Shown piece by piece: positions 45,544 to 57,399 of a stretch of DNA of 64,000 nucleotides. Every line of letters begins with the position of its first letter. Position 1 is the first letter of the stretch. Both the position numbers and the translations under genes were made by a program. The notes beneath the pieces are model-generated. The model saw nothing but the letters and a program-made list of their open reading frames with translations. It was not told the DNA's origin and did no database searches. The stretch covers positions 313,067 to 377,066 of the forward strand of contig NZ_FTOH01000004.1 in the NCBI RefSeq assembly GCF_900156675.1. Direction: 5' to 3'. The stretch is from Thalassolituus maritimus. GTDB lineage: Bacteria; Pseudomonadota; Gammaproteobacteria; Pseudomonadales; Oceanobacteraceae.

Positions 45544-46221
45544 TTATAAGTCCATACCTAGGTTATTCATCCGGACACGCAGGTCCGTCCACAAATCGAG
45601 TTTGTTGGGGTCTCCCAACAGTATCCCCTGCCCCTTCATCTTGTCGAGCCACATTCCATTCGCATTGAAGCTGTAAACCGGATCGAGATCCGGGCGTTTA
45701 CTGGCCGGGCGTATCTGATTAATCAGATTATCAAGCACCAGAGGGATCGCATCCGGGGTGGGGAAATACGTCAGCACCATGTGGGCCTGATTCAGTCGCA
45801 CGGCCTTAACATAGGTAATACGCAGTTTTGAGACGTCGATTCCGATCTTGGACAGGGTGTAATATTTGGCAATGACGTAATCCTCGCAATCACCGCCATT
45901 AGTACCCAATGCCTCGTAGGGCGTCGCCCAGTAGTCGATCTTGCCCCAGTGCTTATCATCGTTATAAAAAGGTACACGCTTGTTGAAGAAGTAGTTCACC
46001 TCTTCAAGTTTTCTGTCTTCTGGGTAATTCGCTACCCGCTCCATCATACGGCGCCAGTCTTCTATTCGGCGACCAGCACTGTAGTCATATTCTTTTTCAG
46101 CACGCGCAACCAAGTCCTCAGGAACCCACTGGTTCACGTCTGCCACCAGCGTTGCTGATATCAGCAGCGAACTCCAGAAAAGCTTTCCGGACAAGGCGAT
46201 TGTCAGACGTTTCAGCTTCAT
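45544..46221 (-). CDS. lapG: LapG-family periplasmic cysteine protease
   Basis: 225 residues with a signal peptide. The bacterial transglutaminase-like Cys protease triad is readable: Cys112 in TNGGDCEDYVIAKYYTL, His147 in NQAHMVL and Asp164 in LVLDNL; the Cys-His and His-Asp spacings are close to those of Pseudomonas LapG. It cleaves the retention module of a LapA-type adhesin to release cells from biofilm, unless sequestered by LapD. No large adhesin or its type I secretion genes are in the window. Confidence 0.93.
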   Translation of the reverse strand: MKLKRLTIALSGKLFWSSLLISATLVADVNQWVPEDLVARAEKEYDYSAGRRIEDWRRMMERVANYPEDRKLEEVNYFFNKRVPFYNDDKHWGKIDYWATPYEALGTNGGDCEDYVIAKYYTLSKIGIDVSKLRITYVKAVRLNQAHMVLTYFPTPDAIPLVLDNLINQIRPASKRPDLDPVYSFNANGMWLDKMKGQGILLGDPNKLDLWTDLRVRMNNLGMDL

Positions 46222-46402
46222 TAACAGTAATGCCAGACTCAGGTGAACAGTGGATGCCCAACAGACCAGAATCAGGGGCTGTATAAACTATAGACGTTCC
46301 CAGCATTTTCGCCGGCAATCGGCCGCTCAATGCCCACCCGCTGGACGCTGCGGCGCTTTTTCGGCAAACTCGCAGCAGAAACACACGCATCTGGATACAA
46401 CC

Positions 46403-46843
46403 ATGTCACGCATACTCCTTCTGCAAGGGCCAAACCTGAACCTGCTCGGCACCCGCGAGCCACATATTTATGGCTCGACCACGCTTGCAGACATAGAGCA
46501 AACACTGGGGCCAATAGCAAAAGCCGCAGGACATGAGCTGGAACAGTTGCAGAGCAATGCCGAGCACATTCTCATCGACCGGATTCATGCTGCACGCGAC
46601 GACGACACCTGCTTTATTCTCATCAATCCCGGTGCCTTCACTCATACCAGCGTGGCGATTCGCGATGCACTCGCTGGCGTTGCGATCCCCTTTATCGAAG
46701 TTCACATCTCTAATGTGCACGCGCGTGAGCCATTCCGTCAGCACTCCTATCTGTCGGACATCGCTCAGGGCGTCATCTGCGGACTGGGCGTACAGGGTTA
46801 CGAGCTGGCGCTTCAGGCTGCAATCACACAGGTAAACGCTTAA
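46403..46843 (+). CDS. aroQ: Type II 3-dehydroquinate dehydratase
   Basis: 146 residues, start [20 protein letters not shown], with the catalytic Tyr near 23 (IYGSTT), [15 protein letters not shown], and [21 protein letters not shown]. It converts 3-dehydroquinate to 3-dehydroshikimate in the shikimate pathway. The usual next genes in gammaproteobacteria are accB-accC, but here prmA begins 2 bases after the stop. Divergent from lapG across a 181-base gap. Confidence 0.96.
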   Translation: MSRILLLQGPNLNLLGTREPHIYGSTTLADIEQTLGPIAKAAGHELEQLQSNAEHILIDRIHAARDDDTCFILINPGAFTHTSVAIRDALAGVAIPFIEVHISNVHAREPFRQHSYLSDIAQGVICGLGVQGYELALQAAITQVNA

Positions 46844-46845
46844 CT

Positions 46846-47736
46846 ATGTCCTGGATCCAGATCCGAATTCATACCCACAGCGAGCTCGTCAGCAAAGTTG
46901 AAGACACTCTGATGGAATGCGGCTCGCTGTCGGTTACCCTAAAAGACGACGCCGATCAGCCAATTCTTGAACCTGAACTGGGCACTACACCCGTCTGGGA
47001 TGAAACCTGCGTCATCGGCCTGTTCGAAGCGACACGAGACCCGGCTGAACTCAGTGCAGAACTGAACACCGTGTTCTCTCTGAAAGCCAAAACTGAGCTG
47101 CCGCGCCACAAGATCGAGATCCTCGAAGACAAAGACTGGGTTCGCGAATGGATGGATAATTACCATCCGATGCAGTTCGGTAAGCGGCTCTGGGTGTGTC
47201 CAAGCTGGAAAGAACCTCCTCAGAAAGATGCGGTCAACCTTATGCTCGACCCAGGCTTGGCTTTTGGTACCGGCACCCACCCAACCACATCACTGTGTCT
47301 GAAGTTTCTGGATCGTGAAGTGGAAGGCGGAGAGCTGGTTGTCGACTTTGGCTGCGGCAGCGGGATTCTGGGCATCGCAGCTCTGCTACTGGGCGCACGC
47401 CATATGGCAGGTACCGATATTGATCCACAAGCGCTGTTAGCGACAGAAGACAACGCTAACCGCAATGGGATCAGTCGTGACCAATATGAAATATATCTGC
47501 CAGAGAATACGCCTGAACTGCAGGCCGATATTATGGTCGCAAACATATTGGCTGGTCCGCTTGAGCAATTAGCGCCAACCATTGCCGGGCTGACACGTAG
47601 TGGTGGTAAACTCGCCCTCTCAGGTCTGCTGGCAGAGCAAGCCGAAACCATCAGTCAGTGCTACGGCCAGTGGTTTGATATGAACGCACCGGAGCAAGAA
47701 GGCGACTGGGTCGTACTTACAGGGAAAAAACGCTGA
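46846..47736 (+). CDS. prmA: Ribosomal protein L11 methyltransferase
   Basis: 296 residues with the SAM-binding GxGxG region VVDFGCGSGILGIAALLLGA, the DIDPQAL acidic motif, and the N-terminal L11-binding domain (WIQIRIHTHSELVSKVEDTLMECG). PrmA trimethylates L11 (uL11). Synteny with dusB and fis supports the call. The next gene starts 2 bases after its stop. Confidence 0.96.
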   Translation: MSWIQIRIHTHSELVSKVEDTLMECGSLSVTLKDDADQPILEPELGTTPVWDETCVIGLFEATRDPAELSAELNTVFSLKAKTELPRHKIEILEDKDWVREWMDNYHPMQFGKRLWVCPSWKEPPQKDAVNLMLDPGLAFGTGTHPTTSLCLKFLDREVEGGELVVDFGCGSGILGIAALLLGARHMAGTDIDPQALLATEDNANRNGISRDQYEIYLPENTPELQADIMVANILAGPLEQLAPTIAGLTRSGGKLALSGLLAEQAETISQCYGQWFDMNAPEQEGDWVVLTGKKR

Positions 47737-47738
47737 AA

Positions 47739-50138
<2,400 letters not shown>

Positions 50139-50154
50139 AAGTCAATGCTGAAAT

Positions 50155-50176
50155 TGCGCAAAATATGCGCAGTTTT
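50155..50176 (+). terminator. Hairpin at the end of the DUF3426 gene
   Basis: TGCGCA, loop AAATA, TGCGCA, then GTTTT, about 17 bases after the stop. A second stem CCCTTT/AAAGGG follows at 50177-50195. Either could end the upstream transcript. Confidence 0.45.
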
Positions 50177-50179
50177 CCC

Positions 50180-50208
50180 TTTATTCACAAAGGGGTTGGG
50201 AGTATCAT
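50180..50208 (+). promoter_or_regulatory. Candidate dusB-fis promoter
   Basis: TTTATT (50180-50185), 17 bases, TATCAT (50203-50208), followed by a GC-rich discriminator AGCGCC. In E. coli the dusB-fis promoter has a GC-rich discriminator and is under stringent growth-rate control; the same is plausible here. The -35 is poor. Confidence 0.35.
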
Positions 50209-50256
50209 AGCGCCTCTTTTTCAGCACACTTTTTAACCAGAAGGCCACCGTCTTCT

Positions 50257-51243
50257 ATGCCCTCAATTGGCCCTTACACGCTACCGAACCCCGTGGTTCT
50301 GGCTCCTATGGCGGGAGTCACCGACCGCCCGTTCCGCCAGCTCTGCAGAGAACTGGGCGCTGGACTGGTTGTGGGTGAAATGGTCTCTGGCAAGCCTGAA
50401 CTGCGCAATACGCGTAAGTCAAAGCTGCGCCTGGATCATACGGGTGAGCCGGAACCGATTGCAGTTCAGATCGTCGGTGGTGATCCGGAAATCATGGCCA
50501 ACAGCGCCCGCTTCAATGTTGAGAACGGTGCTCAGATCATCGACATCAATATGGGCTGTCCGGCGAAGAAAGTGTGCAATAAGGCTGCGGGCTCCGCATT
50601 ACTGCGCGATGAAGCTCTGGTGAAAGATATATTGCAGGCCACGGTAGAAGCCGTCGATGTACCCGTCAGTCTGAAAATACGCACCGGCTGGAGCCCTGAC
50701 TCCCGTAATGCGGTGCGTATCGCTGAGATTGCAGAAGCAGCAGGTATTGTATCTCTGGCAGTCCACGGACGGACCCGGGCATGTGGCTACGCCAACACCG
50801 TTGAATACGACACCATTCGTGATGTTAAAGCGAGCACCTCGTTACCTGTGTTCGCAAACGGCGATATCACCAATGCCCGCAAGGCCGCCGAAGTCATGCA
50901 ATACACCGGCGCCGACGGCGTATTGATCGGCCGCGCCGCTCAGGGGCAACCCTGGATTTTCAGAGAAGTCGTTCATTTCCTGAACACCGGCAATGAACTC
51001 GCAGCGCCAGACCTGCACGAGGTAGAAACCATCCTCCAGCGTCATCTGGTTTCTCTCTACGATTTTTACGGTGAGTACTTAGGGGTACGCATCGCACGGA
51101 AACATGTCAGCTGGTACCTGAAAAGCCAGCCGGGTAACAGTTTCCGGAAAAAGTTTAATCAATTAGACAGTCCCACCGCACAGATGGAATCCATTGCGGA
51201 GTATTTCCGGGACCCATCGTTAAGGAAGGAAGCAGCAGCATGA
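50257..51243 (+). CDS. dusB: tRNA-dihydrouridine synthase B
   Basis: 328 residues, FMN TIM barrel. Motifs: [20 protein letters not shown], the catalytic Cys in [29 protein letters not shown], and [12 protein letters not shown]. It reduces uridine in the D-loop of tRNA. The fis start (ATGA) overlaps its stop, so the two are translationally coupled. Confidence 0.96.
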   Translation: MPSIGPYTLPNPVVLAPMAGVTDRPFRQLCRELGAGLVVGEMVSGKPELRNTRKSKLRLDHTGEPEPIAVQIVGGDPEIMANSARFNVENGAQIIDINMGCPAKKVCNKAAGSALLRDEALVKDILQATVEAVDVPVSLKIRTGWSPDSRNAVRIAEIAEAAGIVSLAVHGRTRACGYANTVEYDTIRDVKASTSLPVFANGDITNARKAAEVMQYTGADGVLIGRAAQGQPWIFREVVHFLNTGNELAAPDLHEVETILQRHLVSLYDFYGEYLGVRIARKHVSWYLKSQPGNSFRKKFNQLDSPTAQMESIAEYFRDPSLRKEAAA

Positions 51244-51554
51244 GCTCAGAAGCAATTATCAGACAGGTTGAACCAGTGACAGAACCAGCGAACTCCGAGA
51301 ACCATTTCACCACCATCGCAGACTCCACACACACGCTGCGTGAGAGCGTAGAGATCGCGCTCAAGAATTATTTTGATGCTATGGACGGCCAGCCAGTATC
51401 TGAACTCTACGAAATGGTTCTGGCAGAAGTTGAAGCGCCGCTTCTGGAAACTGTTATGCGTTACACCCGCGACAACCAGACCAAAGCGTCCATCGTGCTG
51501 GGCCTCAACCGCGGCACACTGCGTAAGAAACTCAAGCAATACGGCATGCTCTGA
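51240..51554 (+). CDS. fis: Nucleoid-associated protein Fis
   Basis: 104 residues with the C-terminal helix-turn-helix [29 protein letters not shown], nearly as in E. coli, and the N-terminal beta-hairpin region for Hin/Gin-type interactions. It bends DNA and activates rRNA and other promoters in fast growth. Overlaps dusB by 4 bases. Confidence 0.96.
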   Translation: MSSEAIIRQVEPVTEPANSENHFTTIADSTHTLRESVEIALKNYFDAMDGQPVSELYEMVLAEVEAPLLETVMRYTRDNQTKASIVLGLNRGTLRKKLKQYGML

Positions 51555-51579
51555 GCAGCACCCAATAAAAGGTTTTCAG

Positions 51580-51604
51580 ACGGCTGAGATACTCAGCCGT
51601 TTTC
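51580..51604 (+). terminator. Intrinsic terminator after fis
   Basis: ACGGCTGAG, loop ATA, CTCAGCCGT, then TTTT. A 9-bp perfect stem and U-run just before the purH start. Confidence 0.88.
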
Positions 51605-51622
51605 ACTTCCCGACTAGTTAAG

Positions 51623-53230
51623 ATGACAATGACTGAAATCACACAAATCCGACGCGCCCTTATCAGCGTTTCTGACAAAACCGGAATCGTAGAATTCGCT
51701 TACGCACTGACTCAGGCAGGTGTAGAAATCCTGTCAACGGGCGGTACTTACAAACTGCTGGTTGATAACAATATCCCGGCCGTTGAAGTGTCAGACTACA
51801 CAGAATTTCCTGAAATGATGGACGGCCGTGTTAAAACGCTGCATCCAAAAATTCACGGTGGCATTCTTGGTCGTCGCGGTCAGGATGATGAAGTCATGCA
51901 CGAGCACCACATCAACCCGATTGATCTGGTGGTTGTGAACCTCTACCCGTTTGCAGCGACTGTTGCCCGCCCTGATTGCGACCTGCCCCTGGCGATTGAA
52001 AACATCGATATCGGTGGTCCGACCATGGTGCGTTCAGCAGCGAAGAACAACGCCCACGTTGGTATCGTCGTAAACGCCTCTGATTACGATCAGGTACTGC
52101 AGGAAATCAATGCTCACCAGGGCCTGACGGCCAAACTGCGTTTCGACCTGGCACTGAAAGCCTTCGAACACACAGCAGCTTATGACGGCATGATTGCTAA
52201 CTACCTGGGCACCATCGACCAGACAGCTGAAGTACTGAGCGTTGATGAACGTGACGCCTTCCCGCGTACATTCAACAGCCAGTTCATTAAAACGCAGGAC
52301 ATGCGTTACGGTGAGAACCCACACCAGAAAGCGGCCTTCTATGTAGAAGCCAACCCAGCGGAAGCATCCATCGCTACTGCTAAGCAGATTCAGGGCAAAG
52401 AGCTGTCTTACAACAACGTGGCTGACACTGATGCGGCACTGGAATGCGTTAAGTCATTCACTAAACCAGCCTGTGTCATCGTTAAACACGCGAACCCATG
52501 TGGTGTAGCTGTTGTACCTGATGATGAAGGCGGTATCCGCAAAGCCTACGATCTGGCTTACGCAACCGACAGCGAATCAGCTTTCGGTGGCATCATTGCC
52601 TTCAACCGTGAACTCGACGGCGAAACTGCACAAGCCATCGTTGACCGTCAGTTTGTTGAAGTCATCATCGCACCAAAAGTCTCTGCCGAAGCTATCGCCG
52701 TGGTAGAAGCGAAGAAGAACGTTCGTCTGCTTGAGTGCGGCGAATGGTCTGCGGAACGCGTTGAAGGTTTCGACTACAAGCGCGTAAATGGCGGCCTGCT
52801 GGTTCAGGACCGTGATAACGGCATGATCACCAAAGACGACCTGAAAGTCGTGACTAAGCGTGCACCAAGTGAAGCCGAACTGAACGACCTGATTTTCGCC
52901 TGGAAAGTCGCTAAGTTCGTTAAATCAAACGCCATCATCTACGCAAAAGACCGTCAGACTGTTGGTGTAGGCGCTGGCCAGATGAGCCGCGTAAACTCTG
53001 CACGTATCGCTGCAATTAAAGCAGAGCACGCAGGTCTGCAGGTTGAAGGTGCGGTCATGGCATCGGACGCCTTCTTCCCGTTCCGCGACGGTATCGATAA
53101 TGCGGCCAAAGCCGGCATTAAAGCGATTATTCAGCCGGGTGGCTCGATTCGTGATGAGGAAGTGATTGCTGCTGCCGACGAGGCTGGTATCGCAATGGTG
53201 TTTACAGGTATGCGCCACTTCCGTCACTAA
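51623..53230 (+). CDS. purH: Bifunctional AICAR formyltransferase / IMP cyclohydrolase
   Basis: 535 residues. The N-terminal IMP cyclohydrolase (MGS-like) domain has [13 protein letters not shown] and [16 protein letters not shown]; the C-terminal formyltransferase has [10 protein letters not shown] and [12 protein letters not shown]. It catalyses the last two steps of IMP synthesis. Start could be 51623 or the second ATG at 51629. purD follows after an unusual 374-base structured gap rather than being tightly coupled. Confidence 0.97.
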   Translation: MTMTEITQIRRALISVSDKTGIVEFAYALTQAGVEILSTGGTYKLLVDNNIPAVEVSDYTEFPEMMDGRVKTLHPKIHGGILGRRGQDDEVMHEHHINPIDLVVVNLYPFAATVARPDCDLPLAIENIDIGGPTMVRSAAKNNAHVGIVVNASDYDQVLQEINAHQGLTAKLRFDLALKAFEHTAAYDGMIANYLGTIDQTAEVLSVDERDAFPRTFNSQFIKTQDMRYGENPHQKAAFYVEANPAEASIATAKQIQGKELSYNNVADTDAALECVKSFTKPACVIVKHANPCGVAVVPDDEGGIRKAYDLAYATDSESAFGGIIAFNRELDGETAQAIVDRQFVEVIIAPKVSAEAIAVVEAKKNVRLLECGEWSAERVEGFDYKRVNGGLLVQDRDNGMITKDDLKVVTKRAPSEAELNDLIFAWKVAKFVKSNAIIYAKDRQTVGVGAGQMSRVNSARIAAIKAEHAGLQVEGAVMASDAFFPFRDGIDNAAKAGIKAIIQPGGSIRDEEVIAAADEAGIAMVFTGMRHFRH

Positions 53231-53249
53231 TTCGGAGCTACTGCGCTTG

Positions 53250-53573
53250 GCCTGGCGGTGTTAAAAACGTTTTCGGGATGCTCATGTAGGTGAACTACAC
53301 TCCGCTCCCTCAAACCTTTTTGCCTTGCCAGACCTGCGCTCGTGACGCTCCTACAGCGTGGATAACGCTTCTGCACCGCAATTAACGCGTCAGTTAGGGC
53401 GGTGTGAAATGAAATTTTGCGACAACGAATTTAATTCGCTGTCGCGTTGAAAAGAATTGGGCGTTGTAGCCCCGGGAGATGAAAGGTTTCTGAGCAAGGC
53501 AAAACCTGAGGAAAAAGCGGAGTGTACTTTAGTACATGAGCATTTTGACGAAGGTTTTAACACCGCTCAGGAG
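53250..53573. repeat. Large imperfect inverted repeat between purH and purD
   Basis: Two copies of an element of about 80 bases lie in opposite orientation, roughly 53250-53335 and 53493-53573. Shared blocks, read on the strand of the right copy, are GCAAGGCAAAA, GCGGAGTGTA, TACATGAGCAT and TTTTAACACCGC. Each has its own small hairpin at the same place, with a compensatory change (TGTAC/GTACA on the right, TGTAG/CTACA on the left). The centre holds further nested stems: CTACAGCG/CGTTGTAG (53351-53358 with 53462-53469), CACCGC/GCGGTG, and GCGACA-N-CGAAT/ATTCG-N-TGTCGC (53419-53445). No gene of note is open through it. This could be a mobile miniature element, or a structured RNA or terminator region separating purH and purD. 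Confidence 0.8.
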
Positions 53574-53604
53574 CGTTTCAGACCCGCAATAAGAGAAGTC
53601 AGCT

Positions 53605-54897
53605 ATGAAAATCTTAGTAATTGGCAGCGGCGGTCGTGAACATGCTCTAGCCTGGAAGGCGTTACAATCTCCGCTGGTTGAAAAAGTATTCGTTGCTCCG
53701 GGCAACGCTGGTTCAGCCATCGAAGAAAACATCGAGAACATCGCCATCGACGTATTGGACTTCGATGCGCTCGAAACCTTCGCTAAAGAAAACGAAGTAG
53801 GCCTGACCATTGTTGGCCCAGAAGCTCCGTTAGTCGATGGCGTGGTTGATCAGTTTGAAGCCGCTGGCCTGAAAATCTTTGGCCCTAAAAAAGGTGCTGC
53901 GCAGCTGGAAGGTTCCAAAGCCTTCACCAAAGATTTCCTGGCACGCCACCAGATTCCTACGGCGGAATACCAGAACTTCACCGACGTTGAGCCAGCACTG
54001 GCTTACCTGCGAGAAAAAGGCGCGCCTATCGTTGTTAAAGCCGATGGTCTTGCTGCGGGTAAAGGCGTGATCGTTGCCGAAACTCTTGAGCAGGCTGAAG
54101 AGGCTGTGAAAGACATGCTGTCTGGCAACGCCTTTGGTGATGCAGGCTGCCGTGTTGTAATCGAAGAGTTCCTCGCTGGCGAAGAAGCGTCTTTCATTGT
54201 GATGGTCGATGGCAAAAACGTGCTGCCAATGGCCACCAGCCAGGACCACAAACGCGTTGGTGATAAAGACACTGGCCCTAACACCGGTGGTATGGGTGCC
54301 TATTCTCCAGCGCCTGTCGTCACACCAGAAATTGATGCCCGCATCATGAAAGAAGTCATCATGCCGACCGTTGAAGGCATGGCCGCTGAAGGCAACGACT
54401 ACACAGGTTTCCTTTACGCTGGTCTGATGATCGACGAGTCTGGTGCGCCTAAAGTAATCGAATACAACTGTCGCTTCGGTGACCCTGAAACTCAGCCAAT
54501 CATGCTGCGTATGCAGTCCGATATGGTGGCTCACTGTCTCGCCGCTCTGGAAGGCAAGCTGGATTCTGAAACTGCCAAGTGGGACCCACGTCCTGCACTG
54601 GGTGTGGTTCTGGCAGCCGCAGGCTACCCAGCGGATTACCCGAAAGGTGATGTCATCTCTCTGCCAGAGAACGACGGTACCGACCGTAAGGTTTTCCATG
54701 CTGGCACTAAGTTGAACGACAAAGGTGAAGTGGTTACGGCCGGTGGTCGTGTACTGTGTGCAACGGCTTTGGGTAACAGCGTCAGCGAAGCTCAGGCGCA
54801 AGCTTACGAGCTGGTGAAACTGGTCTCATGGGAAGGCATGTTCTGCCGCTCTGATATCGGTTACCGTGCAGTAGCACGCGAGAAAGAGAACGGCTAA
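53605..54897 (+). CDS. purD: Phosphoribosylamine-glycine ligase (GAR synthetase)
   Basis: 430 residues. Start MKILVIGSGGREHALAWK, ATP-grasp region VVKADGLAAGKGV, EEFLAGEEASF, and NTGGMGAYSPAP. It joins glycine to phosphoribosylamine in purine synthesis. AAGAGAAG precedes the ATG. The retS-like gene comes next. Confidence 0.97.
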   Translation: MKILVIGSGGREHALAWKALQSPLVEKVFVAPGNAGSAIEENIENIAIDVLDFDALETFAKENEVGLTIVGPEAPLVDGVVDQFEAAGLKIFGPKKGAAQLEGSKAFTKDFLARHQIPTAEYQNFTDVEPALAYLREKGAPIVVKADGLAAGKGVIVAETLEQAEEAVKDMLSGNAFGDAGCRVVIEEFLAGEEASFIVMVDGKNVLPMATSQDHKRVGDKDTGPNTGGMGAYSPAPVVTPEIDARIMKEVIMPTVEGMAAEGNDYTGFLYAGLMIDESGAPKVIEYNCRFGDPETQPIMLRMQSDMVAHCLAALEGKLDSETAKWDPRPALGVVLAAAGYPADYPKGDVISLPENDGTDRKVFHAGTKLNDKGEVVTAGGRVLCATALGNSVSEAQAQAYELVKLVSWEGMFCRSDIGYRAVAREKENG

Positions 54898-54912
54898 CGC
54901 CGACTACCCAAG

Positions 54913-54940
54913 CAGGGCCAGTAACTTGCTGGCCCTGTCT
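54913..54940 (+). terminator. Terminator after purD
   Basis: CAGGGCCAG (54913-54921), 7-base loop, CTGGCCCTG (54929-54937), then TCTTAT. The stem is strong, the U-run poor. Confidence 0.6.
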
Positions 54941-55002
54941 TATCGCTAATGCCTGTCTGGCTGGCTAAACGCCACGCTCTATAGTGAGGGATCACTGCAG
55001 TA

Positions 55003-57333
55003 ATGACCGCTCAACAATTCTTCCATCGTATTTTCCGGGTTCTGGTTCTGCCGGTCATGTTGTTACTGGTCGCTCTGCGTGCTTCTGCGCTTGGCCCAAT
55101 TATTCTGCCCGAGGGTTCTTTCAGTCAGACCATCACACCTTACACGTCTTTCTATGAGGACAAATCAGCTTCTCTGACTCTGCCTCAGATACTGGACAGT
55201 GACCGACAACTCAGCTTCACCCCAACGCACACGATATCCCTGAAACGCGGAGTTAACTCCGGAGTCGTCTGGATAAGAATGTCAGTCTTAAATCCATTCG
55301 CTCAGGAAATGGACACCATACTGACACTGTCGAACTCACGAATCGACTCGGTACGTATCTTCAATATCTCTGACACTGAACGTCCGCTGGAGCTGAATGC
55401 ACCTCAACCGCAGGGGTCGTTAAGTCAGGCACACGTTTTCAGCCTGAACGTAGAGAGTAAGGCCACCAACAGTTATCTGATCCGCCTCGAAACTGATGCC
55501 ATAATGGCAACCCGCATCGCCCTCAAAAGCCTGGATCAGTTCAACCTTGTAGAGCGCATCAGTAACCTGTTGACCGGGGCGCTCCTTGGGTTGGTATCTC
55601 TGGTTTTACTGTATTTTCTGTTCGCCTTTGCCCGCGGTGATAAAGGTATTCGCGCCGCTGGAGTTCTCGGCTCAACGTCAGTCATGTTCTTTGTGCCCGC
55701 CAGTGTAGGCATCAGTTTCGACCTCCCGATCAATGTCTACCTGCCAAACGGTTGTATCGAAACCTACTCAGTAGGTGGAATACTCATCGCCCAATTGCTG
55801 GCCCTCTTAAAGCTCAAGTGGCGGCAGGTCTGGATACGCGCACTTATCAAACTGAACATCGCAGCCCAGGTCGGCATTCTGCTCAGCGATGTTGTTACGC
55901 CCAGCTATCTGACCGAAACCATGCTGTACACCACCACGACCTTTGCTCAGCTGCTCACCATTTTTGTGACCACGGTATATCGCAGTAAGTATCCGGAGTG
56001 TCATGTATATCTGCGCAGTGCGGCCATCGTGATCACTCTGGGGATGGTGATCACACTCATGCACAAAATGAACTTAATCAATATGCCAGTGACCGAGCAG
56101 GTGTTGGTGTTTCTGTTACCTCTGGCAGCGGCTGCGGGCCTGTTCTTTTCACAACTGGCCATCAGCGCCAAACACAGCCATCGCGAAATCAGCGGTCAGC
56201 CGGGGATTCCGCCTGAGACCATGGGGCAGATCAGCCATGAGCTCAGAACCCCGATCAACGGCGTGATTGGCATGAGCGAGCTGCTCACTGACACGCCGCT
56301 ATCGATCACACAACGCGACCACCTTGAGACCATCAAGATGGCGGGTACCGATTTGCTGGTACTGGTAAATGAACTTTCAGACCTCGGCAAACTGAAAGCC
56401 CGTGAAGTGTTTCTTGATATCAAACCCGTTCGGGTCATCAATCTTCTTAACCGCACACTCGGACACTTCCAGCAGGAAGCCGCGCGTAAGCAGGTTGAGT
56501 TAATTCTCGACCTGTCTGACGATTTTCCTGAGCGCCTGCTGTGTGACCGTAACCGCCTGCTCTCCGTCTATTACAACCTGCTGTCACGCACGCTGGCATA
56601 CACCGAGCACGGTGCCCTGACCGTGTATGCCTCTTACTACTGTGGAGAACAAGCCCAGGGCCTGCGCCTGCAGCTGCAGATCAGTGGTACAGTCATCAAA
56701 CAGCAGGAACTCGAGTCTCTGTTCCGAATGCTGCAACCGGGCAACACGAAAGTCGATGGCAACGACCCACACACCTGGAATCTAACAGTTGTAAGGGGTC
56801 TTATACGCCATATGCGCGGCACGTTGGATATCGAAAGCCTGAGCAGCCAGGGCGGCTCAGTTACCCTCTTTCTGCCGATGCAGACAGACACCAGCGAAGA
56901 CCTATCACAGAAAGAGCAGGACTCCTCTCTGAAGGGCCTGAATGTACTCATCGTTGATGACAACGCTACGCTGCGTTCAGTCATCGAAAAACAGCTGAAA
57001 CGCTGGGGAGTAAACCCAGATAGCACCTACAGCGGCAAAGAAGCCCTGGCTATGCTGAGGACAGAACACCGCAACGGAACACCTTACGATATCGTTATCA
57101 TTGATCACGATATGCCGGTGATGTCAGGCCTGCAGCTGGCAGAGCGTATTCGCTCAGACGAGGAAATCCGCCGTAAGCCCGCCAACCTGATGCTGACAGG
57201 GCTGAGCACCAACAGTGTCGAACGCAGCGCCTCGGCCGCCGGTATCGACTACGTGATCGCCAAACCAGCCAGCGGTAACCGCTTGCGGGAAGCCCTCGCG
57301 ATCCTTCAGAAGCGGCGCACTCCAGCCTACTGA
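55003..57333 (+). CDS. RetS-like hybrid sensor protein with degenerate kinase domain
   Basis: 776 residues. Signal region, periplasmic 7TMR-DISM extracellular domain (about 45-165), seven-helix 7TMR-DISM membrane domain (about 185-390), HisKA with H-box ISHELRTPINGVIGMSELL (His near 411), an ATPase-like domain and one C-terminal receiver (IVDDNATLR; Asp near 703 in IIDHDMPVMSG). The ATPase boxes are lost: the N-box region reads YYNLLSRTLAYTEHG without the essential Asn, G1 reads ISGTVIKQQE, and G2 reads DPHTWNLTVV in place of GTGLGL. Position directly after purD is that of retS in Pseudomonas aeruginosa, whose RetS has two receivers and acts on GacS. Here a binding rather than kinase role is likely. 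Confidence 0.85.
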   Translation: MTAQQFFHRIFRVLVLPVMLLLVALRASALGPIILPEGSFSQTITPYTSFYEDKSASLTLPQILDSDRQLSFTPTHTISLKRGVNSGVVWIRMSVLNPFAQEMDTILTLSNSRIDSVRIFNISDTERPLELNAPQPQGSLSQAHVFSLNVESKATNSYLIRLETDAIMATRIALKSLDQFNLVERISNLLTGALLGLVSLVLLYFLFAFARGDKGIRAAGVLGSTSVMFFVPASVGISFDLPINVYLPNGCIETYSVGGILIAQLLALLKLKWRQVWIRALIKLNIAAQVGILLSDVVTPSYLTETMLYTTTTFAQLLTIFVTTVYRSKYPECHVYLRSAAIVITLGMVITLMHKMNLINMPVTEQVLVFLLPLAAAAGLFFSQLAISAKHSHREISGQPGIPPETMGQISHELRTPINGVIGMSELLTDTPLSITQRDHLETIKMAGTDLLVLVNELSDLGKLKAREVFLDIKPVRVINLLNRTLGHFQQEAARKQVELILDLSDDFPERLLCDRNRLLSVYYNLLSRTLAYTEHGALTVYASYYCGEQAQGLRLQLQISGTVIKQQELESLFRMLQPGNTKVDGNDPHTWNLTVVRGLIRHMRGTLDIESLSSQGGSVTLFLPMQTDTSEDLSQKEQDSSLKGLNVLIVDDNATLRSVIEKQLKRWGVNPDSTYSGKEALAMLRTEHRNGTPYDIVIIDHDMPVMSGLQLAERIRSDEEIRRKPANLMLTGLSTNSVERSASAAGIDYVIAKPASGNRLREALAILQKRRTPAY

Positions 57334-57399
57334 CCTGCATCATGCAGCTCGGCGTTCAATAGGTTAAAATGGTTACCAGATTTCAAGAAGGTGACCTTC

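Noticed and set aside
53250..53573. The purD RNA motif described in Epsilonproteobacteria
   Set aside because: This is a gammaproteobacterial context and the element is a two-copy inverted repeat; I cannot match it to that motif by eye.
53830..54801. Long open frame of 323 codons on the strand opposite purD
   Set aside because: It runs entirely antisense to a highly conserved purD, has no ribosome site or recognisable domain, and is explained by purD codon usage. Similar antisense frames over the receptor and CheA genes were left out for the same reason.
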